DNA of 64,000 bases from positions 22,375,399 through 22,439,398 of the forward strand of contig NC_079206.1 in the NCBI RefSeq assembly GCF_026745355.1. Reading direction: 5' to 3'. The notes beneath the pieces were generated by a model that searched no databases, was not told the DNA's origin, and saw nothing but the letters and a program-made list of their open reading frames with translations. This stretch comes from Beta vulgaris subsp. vulgaris. Taxonomy: Eukaryota; Streptophyta; Magnoliopsida; Caryophyllales; Amaranthaceae. The position numbers and the translations under genes were made by a program. This document shows, piece after piece, positions 22,776-33,886 of this stretch; position 1 is the stretch's first letter, and every line of letters begins with the position of its first letter.

Positions 22776-24056
22776 TCAAAACCACTCTCCTACATGCTTA
22801 AACCCTATAACCCTAGTATGACTTTCATGCTTAGGCCGAGGCAATGGTTTAGTCAAAGTATCATCGACATTGCTATCTGTATGAACTTTGCTAACTATAA
22901 CATCTTTTCTCTCAATGATTTCTCGGATGAGATGAAACTTCCTAAGTACATGTTTACACCTTTGACGTGATCTTGGTTCTTTAGACTGAGCTGTGGCATC
23001 ATTGTTATCACAATGTTCAACAATACCATCTTCAACACTAGGCACTACTCCTAGCTCCAGAATGAACTTCTTCATCCAAACGACTTCCTTTGCTGCATGT
23101 GTTGCAACAATACGATGTGCTTTGCTTTAAACTTTTCCTGCTCAATGCCCTCCATTTAGATAAGAGATGAAACCATATTGGGAATGAAATTCATCTTTGT
23201 CAGTATGGAAGCTCGCATTTGTGTAACCCTTAACAATTAACTTACTTTCACTTCCATACACTAAGAAATTATCCTTTGTTCTTCTTAATTACTTTAGGAT
23301 ATTTTTAGCTACACTGCAGTATGCGTCACCTGGATTCGATTGGAATCTGCTACACATGCTCAAGGCACATGAAACATTTGGGCAAGTATAAATCATGGAG
23401 TACATAATGGACCCTATAGTTGACGCATAAGGAACATTACTCATTCACTTAACCTCATCAGGTCCAGAAGGACGCCGAGTCTTGCTAAGCGACACGCCAT
23501 GTTGCATGGGTAGAAAACCTCTTTAGAGTTTTCCATGTTGAACTTAGTGACAATTTTATCTATAGAACTTCGTTGGCTAAGTCCAATCATCCTCTGAAAT
23601 AACTCTTCAACCATTCCTTGACTGACTCAAGCATAGGAATATCATTTCCTATGAGAAGTATATCAGCTACATACAAACCAAGAAGACCATGTTACTCCCT
23701 CTTTCCTTCTTGTAAACACAAGACTGTTCTCCATTTTTGAGAAAACCGAACTGTTTGATAGCCTCATCAAATCGAAGATTCCAACTCCGGGATGCTTGCT
23801 TCAATCCATAAATGGACTTTTGAAACTTACATACTCTCCTAGGATATTTTGGATCTATAAAACATTCCTGTTGTGCCATATACACATCCTCTTTCAAGAA
23901 CCCATTCAAGAAAGCGGTTTTGACATCCATTTGCCAAATCTCGTAATTATAAAAGGCAGCGATCACTAGGAGTATCCGAATGGATTTAAGCATTACTACT
24001 GGTGAAAAGGTTTTATCATAGTGCGCTCTTTTAGAGACGCGAACTGTCATGTGCAT
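22776..24056 (-). pseudogene. Copia RT and RNase H fragment with altered catalytic motif
   Basis: RT begins with YDKTFSPVVMLKSIRILL and continues IWQMDVKTAFLNGFLKEDVY and SIYGLKQASRSWNLRFDEAI (24010-23740), clear copia RT. The catalytic motif at 23673-23662 reads Tyr-Val-Ala-Asp instead of Tyr-Val-Asp-Asp, so one metal-binding aspartate is lost. Later parts carry several stops. The RNase H end (23075-22776) reads KKFILELGVVPSVEDGIVEH and VHTDSNVDDTLTKPLPRPKH, the usual copia C-terminus. The N-terminal half of the polyprotein is absent. Confidence 0.85.
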
Positions 24057-25585
24057 TTAATCGGAGTTCATCAAGCTCATTAATCTGCAATAAATGTTTT
24101 TCTCCTGCTAATTTAGCATCAAGGTTTAGCTCCTTAACAGCCCAAAAAGCCTTATACTCTAGTTCGACAGGTAGGTGACATGCTTTACCATAGACTAGCC
24201 TATAAGGGGTGGTACCAATAGGGGCCTTAAAGTAATTCTATAAGCCCATAATGTGTCATCTAACTTATCACTCCAATCCTTTCTAGATTTGGCTACCAAA
24301 TTCTCTAAGATAATATTTATTTCACGATTAGACTTCTACTTACCCACTTGTGTGAGGATGATATGCTAGACCAATCCTATGGTAGACACCATATTTCTTA
24401 AGTAAGGCCTCAAAAGTTCTTTTTTGAAAATGAGATCCACCATCACTAATGACAACCCTTGGTACTCCAAACCTTGGAACATAATATGTTTGAACATTTT
24501 CATAACAACCTTAGAGTCATTAGTTGGTGATGCAATGGCTTCTAGCCACTTAGACACATAGTCAATAGCAACAAGTATGAAATTATTGTCTGAGGAAGAG
24601 GGAAAAGGACCATAAAATCAATACCCCATACATCAAATAGTTCAACTTCCAAAATGGGGGTTCGGGGCATCTCATGTCCACAGGAAATATTTCCTGTTTG
24701 TTGGCATGCATCACAAGACTTACCAAAGGTACTAGCATCATGAAATAAAGTATGCCAGTAAAAACCAAACGGAAGTACCTTATCAACTGTTTTGGAGGGC
24801 CTAACATGGCCTCCACATGGAAGGGAGTGGGAGTGCTTCAGCATTTCATGCGCCTCCCATTATGGGATGCATCGCTTGTAGATGGTGCCAGCACAAAGCT
24901 TAGAAATGAGGGGATCATCTGAAAAGTATTTTTTAGCCTCATGGAGGAATTTCTTCCTCTGCTGGTAACTCAGCTTTCAAGGAGTTTGTCCACTCACACA
25001 GAAGTTGGAGAAGTCCGCATACCACAAGGTGACTGAAGTGACTACCAGGACCTTATCATCAGGAAAGGATTCATCAATGGGTAGGCCCTCTTCTATATCC
25101 TCGTACTACATTCGAGACAGATAAGTGATCAATCACTACATTTTCTACTACCTTTTTATCTCTGATCTCCAAGTCGAATTCGTGGAGCAGCAAAATCCAC
25201 CGAATGAGTCTAGGCTTTGCCTCCTTTTTGGCTAGGAGTTACATCAATGCAGTCTGATCGGTATAAATAATGACCTTAGACCCCAACAAATATGTCCTGA
25301 ACTTGTCCAATGCATAGACCATAGCTAGAAGCTCTCCGTGGTGGCATAATTAACTTAAGCTTTATCTAGTGTCTTACTAGCATAGTTTATGGCATGAAGG
25401 ACGTTGCCCTTCCTTTGACCAAGTACAGCTCCCACAACATATTTGCTAGCATCACACATAATCTAAAATGGATAGGTCTAATCTGGAGATCGAATGGCGG
25501 GAGCAGTAAACAAAGCTTGCTTGATCCTGTTGAAAGACACAAGACACTCATCAGTAAACATGAACGAGGCATCCTTAAGGAGCAA
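24057..25585 (-). pseudogene. Athila-like RNase H and integrase, copy A
   Basis: After RT, RNase H pieces are readable near 25260-25140 (a YTDQTALM-like block, then [15 protein letters not shown]). The integrase zinc-binding region is at 24840-24690 (HSLPCGGHVRPSKTVDKVL ... CDACQQ), with the His and Cys pairs present. The core starts [12 protein letters not shown] near 24660. A later piece reads FQKRTFEAL and MVSTIGLV near 24420-24370. The C-terminal tail with [19 protein letters not shown] ends at about 24060. Many stops and slips mean no enzyme is made. Confidence 0.8.
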
Positions 25586-26260
25586 CTAAGTAAGTGGTTT
25601 AGCAATTTTAGAGAAGTCCTTGATAAAGCGGCGATAAAACCCCACATGACCAAGAAAGCCTCTAACTCCTTTGACATTCATAGGAGGGGGAAATTGCTCA
25701 ATCACTTGAATTTTTGTTTTATCCACATGGATGCCTCGTTTAGAGATAATATGACCAAGTACCACTCTTTCAGTAACCATGAAGTGGCACTTCTCCCAGT
25801 TCAGTACATGGTTGATATCTTCACATCTTTTCAAAAGTTTAGCTAAATTTACCAAACATGCATCAAAATCAATTTCATACACGCTAAAGTCATCCATAAA
25901 CATATCCATAATGGACTCAATAAACTAAGAAAAGATGGCCATCATACAACGCTGGAAAGTAGCGAGGGCATTGCATAGTCCGAATGACATCCTTCGATAA
26001 GCAAAGGTACCATATGGACATGTAAATGTGGTCTTCTCCTGGTCGGCTGGATGGAGAGATTTGAAAGAATCGGAATAGCCATCTAGATAAGAAAAATAAG
26101 AGTGACAAGCTAGCCTTTCCAACATCTGATCAATGAAGGGGAGGGGAAAATGGTCTTTCTTGGTGGCAACATTTAATTTCCTATAGTCAATACACATACA
26201 TCACACAGTGACTACTCTTGTAGCAATTAGTTCATTTTTCTCATTTTTAACTAAAGTAGT
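25586..26260 (-). pseudogene. Athila-like reverse transcriptase, copy A
   Basis: Shows [40 protein letters not shown] and, after a stop near 25924, MFMDDFSVY carrying the catalytic Asp-Asp. It continues through LNWEKCHFMVTERVVLGHII and GHVGFYRRFIKDFSKIAKPL. The order and spacing fit Ty3/gypsy RT. The copy has at least one in-frame stop in the palm. Confidence 0.9.
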
Positions 26261-26766
26261 ACCTTCCTTTTTTAGGAACCACTTGAATTGGACTCACCCA
26301 CTTAGAATCAGAAATGGGGTAGATGATCCCAGCATCAAACAATTTCATAACCTCTTTCTTGTATACTAGGAAGATGATCATCCTCCAGATGAATTTTATG
26401 CATGCAAAAGTCAGGGCTTATGCCTTTCAAATAATCAATATTATATCCCACTGGCCTTTTTATGTTTTCTCAAGATAAACAAGAGGTTGGAAATTTGACC
26501 ATCATTCAGTGAAGCACTAACAATCACAAGACAATTTTCATATTCATCCAGAAACGTATATCTTAGAGAAGGGGGAAGGGGTTTCAGTTTAGGTTCCTTT
26601 ACCTCTACCGGTTGAGCAGCATATACTAACCATTCGTGGTAATACCCTCTAGCTCTATACAGGTAAGAGCTGCTTCCCAGTCACCCACTTCAGTACTTAA
26701 GGGACTACCATCACCTGTGGAAGATGTAAAACAAAGCAAAGCCTCCAAAGGATCCCGCAGAAGGGA

Positions 26767-27527
26767 TTAAGGCATGTCATCATCAACTAGCACGTCAATG
26801 ACATCTATTGTATAGCAGGCTTCCTCTAGCATGGGACTTTTCAAAGCATTGGTCAAACTAAAAGTCACCTTATCATCTCTCACAATTAAAGTCCATTTCC
26901 TATTCTTAACATCAATGACAGCTCCAATAGTATGAAGGAATGGTCTCCCTAAAATGATTGGGATTTGCGTATCCTCTTCCACGTCAAGCACAACAAAATC
27001 CACAGGAATAAAAAATTTACATACCCTCACATTGACGTCCTCTAAGATACCTAGGGGGTATTTAACAGAACGTCGGCTATTTGAAGATCAATGTTGTACA
27101 TTTTAAATCTCCTATGTCAAGTTTTTTGCAAACAGTTGGGGGCGTGACACTAACACTAGCACCTAAATCACATAAGGCTTTGTCAATATATATGGTGCCA
27201 ATGTTACAAGGGATAGATAAACTCCCCCGATCTTTCAATTTAGTAGAGGATTGATTTTGCAAAAGAGCATTACATTCTTCAGTAAAGGCCACAGTTTCAA
27301 CTGCATTAAAGGCTCTCTTCCAAATGAGGATTTCCTTTAAAAATTTAGCATATGCAGGAGCTTGAGTAATAAGTTCAGTAAATGGGACAGTTACCTGGAG
27401 ATTCTTCACTACCTCCATAAACTTACCGAGCTGGTGATCAAGCTTATTTTTCAATAGGCGATTAGGGAACGGTACCTTTATCACAGGAGTAGTAGATGGA
27501 ACTTTTGCAAGTACTATATGCTTCTCT
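26767..27527 (-). pseudogene. Athila-like aspartic protease region, copy A
   Basis: From the CACTA-1 junction: FPNRLLKNKLDHQLGKFMEV, then SIPCNIGTIYIDKALCDLGA with the active-site-like DLGAS, then after a slip near 27060 FVVLDVEEDTQIPIILGRPF. The DLGA spelling, instead of DSGA or DTGA, is the usual one in this retroelement group. CACTA-1 inserted just upstream, in the linker between gag and protease. Confidence 0.85.
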
Positions 27528-27554
27528 CACTAGTAGAATTAATGCTATTTGCTG

Positions 27555-27810
27555 CGGTGATATTGCTGCGGTTTTACCTATACGCATCAATATAACACGC
27601 AAAAAGAAAACAAAAAATAGAAATTGACAATATTGCTGTGGTTCCTGCCAAAAACCACAACAATATTGTGTAACAGATTAATTTTGAGCAAAATGTGGGG
27701 CCCAGGCCAGCTAATATTGCTGCGGTTTCCACGTGGGACCCCAATAATATATTAAAAAAATATTTTTTAATATATTGTTGTGGTCCCACGTGGAAACCGC
27801 AGCAATATTT
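27555..27810. repeat. Left subterminal palindromes of CACTA-1
   Basis: Four imperfect hairpins of about 35-40 bases, at about 27560-27595, 27629-27667, 27713-27750 and 27769-27809. Each has an arm like atattgctgcggtttc and its complement. The last two are also near-exact reverse complements of each other, with ccacgtggga at their centres. In known CACTA elements the subterminal repeats bind the element's own regulatory protein. Confidence 0.85.
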
Positions 27811-27835
27811 GCTGGCAAAAAAAATTAACGGGCCC

Positions 27836-29003
27836 TCGTTCATACTCTCTCTCACATATTTCACGATACATTCTCTTAGTCTCTCTCTCTCTTCTCACTT
27901 ACTCTCATACTCTCTCACACTCTTATATCCGGCTACTGGGTTTATTTTCCGGCGATTTGGGGTCTTCGCTTCTCCACTGGCGAGTTTATTTCCGGCGACT
28001 TGGGTTTCTCCACCAGCGAGTTTATTTCGCTTCTCCACCGTTTCGCGCAGACCATCGTTTCTCCTCAATTCGCTTCTCCACCGAAGCTTCTTCCCCCACC
28101 TCATTTCTCCTCGCTTCTCCACCTGCGCCACTCCTTCGGCGGCGATTCTCGTACCACATCCGGCTCTTCTCCTCCCACCGGCGAGGGTTTTTATCATATT
28201 AGGTTAGTTTTTTTAAAATTTTCTTAATTAGTGTTTCAATTTAGAATTTGGCTTAAATTATAGTTTAAAATGATTACTATAAAGTATATGTATGCTTAGT
28301 TATAAGATTTGAGTATTAAAAACTGATTTTGTGATAATTTTGCTTTAGTTTTTGTATGCCCTAATATGTTATACGTGATTGTTTATGCTTAAGTTATTGT
28401 GATGTTTTTGCAATTCTTTGTTTAAAGTGATATGCATGCAATGCCTTTATATTGATAGACTCACCAATGGGAGGGGAAGGGAAATCTAAGGAATGGTTTG
28501 GTACTTGTTATTTTGATGATAACTTGAAATCGCTTGAATGCGATTATTGTTTGGTGAATACTTGGAATCGCTTGAATGCGATTGTTTTTATGTACATCAA
28601 TTGCCTAGATACCCGTTAAGATTTACTCATTAGGAGTAAGTCTTGAATAGTCCGAGTTTTGGGTCTGTTCTTAAATGTCACATCTCACTTAGGTGGTGAA
28701 TGTGTGTTAATTCTTTGATTTTAAGTGAAATACGGTTAGTCATTCCCTAATTTGTTCTCCGGGTACATATAAGATAAACAATTATCTTTATCGTGTACTT
28801 GGAGAACAAAGGGAAATGCTGCCGAATTTACTTAGAATCAAAGATGATACATGCATTCACTAGTGGGATTGGACGTTTAAGGATGGGTTAGGTTGGAGTG
28901 ATAAGGACCCAATGGAAGCATGCATTGAATATTAGTTTGTTGTGTTGGAGTTATGTGAATTTTAAATTGATAATAATTTGTATGTATGTGTTGGGGTTTT
29001 TAG
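27836..29003 (+). promoter_or_regulatory. CT-rich leader and probable 5' UTR intron of the CACTA-1 transposase gene
   Basis: 27836-28201 is strongly CT-rich (tctctctctcttctcactt and similar) and has counterparts in the three other CACTA copies. An intron from about 28202 to 29003 is likely: it is AT-rich and ends tttttag three bases before the transposase ATG. Long open frames in the leader have no recognised domain and are probably untranslated. The promoter itself is not recognised. Confidence 0.5.
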
Positions 29004-29005
29004 AA

Positions 29006-32000
29006 ATGGATCGAAGTTGGATGTATGGAAAGTGGAATACGTTGGAGTTCGTAGAAGGTGTGAATGAGTTTTGTAAACGTGTTGTAGAACATCAACAACT
29101 TACTTGCGAGGCTGAGATTTATGTCCATGTGTTGATTGCTACAATGTGAATATGATTTCTGATATTAGGACCATAAGGGATCATCTTATTCGTCGTGGAT
29201 TTAGGGCTGAGTATTATATTTGGTTATGGCATGGTGAGCAGGGAAAATATACTCAGGATAGGGTTAATGTTGATGTTGGCACTAGTAATTCATTAGAGAT
29301 TGATATGTCGAATGCCGGGTTGAGAATGAAGTTGTGATAGAAGATCATGTTAGGATTGAAGGTGATGATGTAGTAGGTGATGAAAATGACAACGGAGATA
29401 ATAGTGACACTGAGGATGAAGAGTTTGGTGATCGATTAGGTGAGATGTTGGAAGGGGCTCGTGACCATTTTAATGAGCGGCCACGAGTGTTTGACAGTTT
29501 GTCTGAAGCTGCTGGAAACCCCTTTTTCAGGGTGTACAAAATACACTCAATTGAGTGGGGTTTTAACTCTTTTCAACATAAAAGCGAAACATAATTTGAC
29601 TGATGTAGGCTTCACAGAACTCTTAGAAGCTTTACAGATATGTTTCCTGAGGGTAATTTGTTACCAAAATCTACCTACTATGCCAAAAAATTAATGTGTC
29701 CTTTGGGTTTGGAATATGTGGATCGATGCATGTCCGAATGATTGCATTTGTATCGAAATGAGTATGCGAACCTTTATGAATGTCGGAGGTGTGGTAAGTC
29801 CCGCTACAAATTGCCGGATGGGGTTGTGCCCGAACCGGGCAATACTGGTCCTTCTGCGAAAGTGTTGTGGTATCTTCCAGTTGTGCCAAGGTTTAGGAGG
29901 CTCTTTTCTATCAAAGAAGATGCACAAAACCTAAGATGGCATGCTGATCGCAGAAAGAAAGATGGGATGCTTAGGCATCCAGCAGATTCTCCTCAATGGA
30001 AAGCTATCGATTCTAGATATAGAACTTTGGTCAGGAAGCTAGGAACTTGAGACTTGCATTGTGTACGGACGGAATGAACCTTACGGTACTTTGAGTAGTC
30101 AACATAGTACTTGGCCTGTTCTTTTAGTGATATACAATCTTCCTCCATGGTTGTGCATGAACGGAAATATATTATGTTGTCTCTTTTAATTTCTGGGCCT
30201 AAGCAGCCGGGAAATGATATAGACATATATCTTGCACCTCTCATCGAAGATCTCAAAAAGATGTGGGACGAAGGTGTTAGGTGTTTGATGCTATTCTAAT
30301 GAAGATTTCAGGCTTCGTGCTATGCTATTCTGTACTATAAATGATTATCCTGCTTAGGGAATTTATCGGGGTATAAGGTCAAAGGGAAAAAGGCATGTCC
30401 CATTTGTGAGAATGGTATGGAGGCTACACATTTGCCACATTGTGGGAAACATGTCTATATCATTAATAGGCAATTCCTACATAGTTCTCATCCATATCGA
30501 AAGAAAAAAGCACCATTTAACGGGTTTGTTGAAAATGCTCCAGCTCCTAGACCGTTAACTGGAAAAGAATTTATAATCGTGTTAAGGGGATGGAACATAT
30601 TTGGTAAGGGGGTTAAACCTTCGGAAGACGATGGTGTCATTTAAAAAAGAGTCTATATTCTGGAGACTTCCTTATTGGAAATACTTACCAGTTAGACATT
30701 GTCTCGACGTAATGCATATTGAAAAAAATTTTGTGATGCAATTATCGGTACTCTGTTGAATATGCCAGGAAAGACTAAGGATGGTCTTAAGGTTCGTAGA
30801 GATATGGAGAAATTGAAGATTCGGCCTAATTTATGGCCAAAGGTTAAGGAAAAAGCTAAAAAAAGGAAAGGGAACAACAACGTATTTGCCTCCAGCTTGC
30901 TATAATTGTCTAGGAAAGAGAAACGATTGTTCTGTGAGTGTTTATACGGTATTAAGGTTCCCACTGGATACTCATCTAACATGAGAAGACTTGTTTCTAT
31001 GACTGATCTGAAATTAATTGGGTTGAAGTCTCATGACTGTCATGTGATGATGCAAGTGTTTTTGCCGATTGCAATACGCGGATTCTTCCAAAACATGTCA
31101 GACTTGCTATCACGAGGTTGTGTTCATTTTTCAATACCATATGCAACAAGGTACTTGATCCTGATAGTTGGATGCTTTGCAAAATGAGGTGGTGATCACA
31201 CTTTGTCAATTTGAGATGTATTTTCCACCTTCTTTTTTTGACATTATGGTTCACTTAGTCCTTCATTTGGTAAGGGAGATTAAACTGTGTGGTCCTGTGT
31301 TTTAAGATGGGCATACCCTTTTGAGAGACTATGGGTTCTTTGAAAAAGAAAGTGAAGAATCCAGCAAGACCAGAGGCGAGTATTATTCAAGGAACAATTG
31401 CCGAAGAGGTTGGAGGATATTGTTCTTCTTATTTTGCTAAGGCTGTGACGATAGGTCTTCCAAAGTCAGACACGAGGGTAGATTAGAAGGCAAAGGTGGG
31501 GTCGGAATGGACATATTGCACCTTCATTGGATGAGTTGCTAAAGCTCATCTTTTCGTGTTGCACCATGTTACTGAAGTTAATCCATACTTAGAAAGACAT
31601 ATGCGTGAATTGCGTCACAAAAATCCGTCAAAAGGGGAGAGGGCATTGATGAATGAGCATAACAGGTCGTTCATTAACTGGTTTCACAATAAAGAATTGT
31701 CTGCAAACAACCATCATGTACCTGATATAATTAAGTGGTTGGCATACGGTCCACGTGACAGTTTTAACTCCTATGAAGGATATGATATCAATGGTTATAC
31801 CTTTTACACTGAACGTCAGGATAAGAAATCAAAGGTGGTCCGGAATTGTGGGGTTTCAACGATTGCATCATCTAGGGAGTATGCGAGTGCAAAGGATAAA
31901 ACTCCGATTGATGCTACACAATCATATTATGGGATCATTCAAGAAATATGGGAGCTCGATTATTGTGACTTCACTATGCCTATTTTTCGATGCAAGTGGG

Positions 32001-32346
32001 CGGATAATAGACGTGGTTTGCAAAGGATGAGTGCGGTTTTACTCTAGTCGATATGAGTCGTCTGCGTGACACTGAAGAACCTTTTACCTCGCATCGCAAG
32101 CAAAACAAGTGTTCTATGTATCTGATCCTGTAGACACTCAGTGGTGCATTGTTGTTAATGGTAAAAGGCGAATTTTAGGAGTAGGTGATGTTGACGACGA
32201 AGAAGAATATGATAAGTTTGATGATATCCCCCTTTCTCAATCCAAATGATGATATGATGAATGTGTCTGATACTGAAAATAGTTACATGCGAATGGATCA
32301 CCAAGAAGGTATAACAGTCATCGAGCAACCTATTGACCAAAATTAA
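29006..32346 (+). pseudogene. TNPD-like CACTA transposase, frameshifted
   Basis: The catalytic transposase of the element. The start MDRSWMYGKWNTLEFVEGV (ATG at 29006) and a CPCVDCYN zinc-type motif after a slip near 29110 form the transposase-associated domain. Transposase_21 follows: TPFSGCTKYTQLSGVLTLFN, LYRNEYANLYECRRCGKSRY, KVLWYLPVVPRFRRLFSIKE and GRKKDGMLRHPADSPQW-like text (29530-30030), then PKQPGNDIDIYLAPLIEDL and CPICENGMEATHLPHCGKHV (30200-30450). DUF4218 (MTDLKLIGLKSHDCHVMMQV, 31000-31060) and DUF4216 (YYGIIQEIWELDYCDF, 31920-31980) close the protein. At least eight frame changes or stops were noted, so it is inactive. It is collinear with plant CACTA TNPD throughout; no large deletion was seen. 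Confidence 0.9.
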
Positions 32347-33126
32347 AGGTAAAAAATGTTTATGAGTAATTTGACTTGTTTTGGATTTTGTTACAATAAT
32401 GTGATGATGTATATTGTTTTAAATTTTGTTAACACTCTTTCTTGTTTCTATGCTACAGATATGGCTAGTGACGATTCGAGCGATTGTTCATCGGAGTCTG
32501 ATGCCCCTTTTCACCCAGAAAAGGAGCCTGACCAGGGAGAGGACAGTGATCGTGCTGCAGATGCGGAAGATGAATGGATGGAGAGATTTGAGCTAGAGGC
32601 TGATAGGAATGCTTTACTTGGCATTGAGGTGACAGGTCCTGGGCAGCCAACCCCCTCAGGTTCGCATTTATTTCAATATTGTAAATATTCAATATGTATT
32701 TACTTGTTCGTTCTCTAATTTAATTTCCTTATTTTGATTCTTAGATCCACGTCAGTCCACTACATATTATGGTGCACAAGGGAGCGGGAAGAAGTAAAGT
32801 GGGAATCCAAAGGCATTGAGAAAGAGTAAATGAGGTCCTGCGATGAATCTCCGCAACACAGGAGATATGGTCTTAGAGTTTGATCATTTGGGGAGTCCAA
32901 CAGGTAAATAGATGTAATTTATCATACTTAGCTTATTACAATTTCATGTTTGGATTTCTAATTGTTTCTTTACTAGGTGAATGGCGAGCCAAGTATGGTA
33001 TTTGGATCGGTCTTTCTATACAGAAGCTGAATATCAATTGGTCATGGAGACACATTTCTCCAACCTTGTTGGATGTGATGTGGAAAGACACTATGGTAAA
33101 CACATTTCTCCTACCTTAGTTTAATG

Positions 33127-33886
33127 TATTTATTGGTAGATTTGATTGGTAATACAACATATAGGCAAGTTGGAACCAAAATTAGCCCATTTAGGCCATT
33201 TTGGGCCATTTCCTTCCCAAATGAGTGAATATGACTTGTTTCATGCTAATTTAAGTTGTAAACACCTCTAACATATCATGTATACTTTGTTTAATGCATT
33301 TAAAAGTAGATTTGATTGGTAATACAACATATAGGCAAGTTGGAACCAAAATTAGCCCATTTAGGCCATTTTGGGCCATTTCCTTCCCAAATGAATGAAT
33401 ATGACTAGTTTCATGCTAGTTTAAGTTGTAAATACCTCTAACCTATCATATATACTTATTGTAATGTATTTATTGGTAGATTTGATTGGTAATACAACAT
33501 ATAGGCAAGTTGGAACCAAAAGTAGCCCATTTAGGCCATTTTGGGCCATTTCCTTCCCAAATGAATGAATATGACTTGTTTCATGCTAGTTTAAGTTGTA
33601 AACACCTCTAACCTATCATATATACTTAGTGTAAAGTATTTATTGGTAGATTTGATTGGTAATACAACATATAGGCAAGTTGGAACCAAAATTAGCCCAT
33701 TTAGGCCATTTTGGGCCATTTCCTTCCCAAGTAAGTGAATATGAGTTGTTTCATGCTAGTTTAAGTTGTAAGCACCTCTAACATATCATATATACTTAGT
33801 TTAATGTATTTATTAGTAGATTTGATTGGTAATACAACATATAGGTAAGTTGGAACCAAAATTAGTCATTTTAGCCTATTTTGAAA
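33127..33886. repeat. 170-bp tandem repeat in an intron of the second CACTA-1 gene, 4.4 copies
   Basis: The marker tttgattggtaatacaacat begins at 33141, 33311, 33481, 33651 and 33821, so the period is exactly 170 bp. The unit includes gcccatttaggccattttgg, a short inverted motif. Copies are nearly identical apart from the last, which is partial. The array fills the intron between exons ending at 33095 and starting at 33891. Confidence 0.95.

Larger units (their letters stand above)
21250..24056 (-). mobile_element. 3' half of a Ty1/copia element: RT, RNase H, 3' LTR
   Basis: On the minus strand it begins abruptly inside reverse transcriptase at 24056, directly joined to Athila-like integrase, and proceeds through RNase H (ending 22776) to a 3' LTR ending near 21250. 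A purine-rich CAAGTAGGAGA (minus strand, about 22007-21997) directly before TTGAAGAATTTTTG is the likely polypurine tract and LTR start. It is a different copia family from the SIRE-like copies, judging by its RNase H ending (HESHTRVIGFKHVGEWF). Confidence 0.7.

Noticed and set aside
27555..27810. CRISPR-like array from the regularly recurring palindromes
   Set aside because: Spacing is irregular, arms vary, and the repeats sit at transposon ends in a plant genome.
27695..28227. Overlapping long frames in the CACTA-1 leader
   Set aside because: Three frames are open at once over a pyrimidine-rich leader, and they include subterminal palindromes; more likely untranslated.
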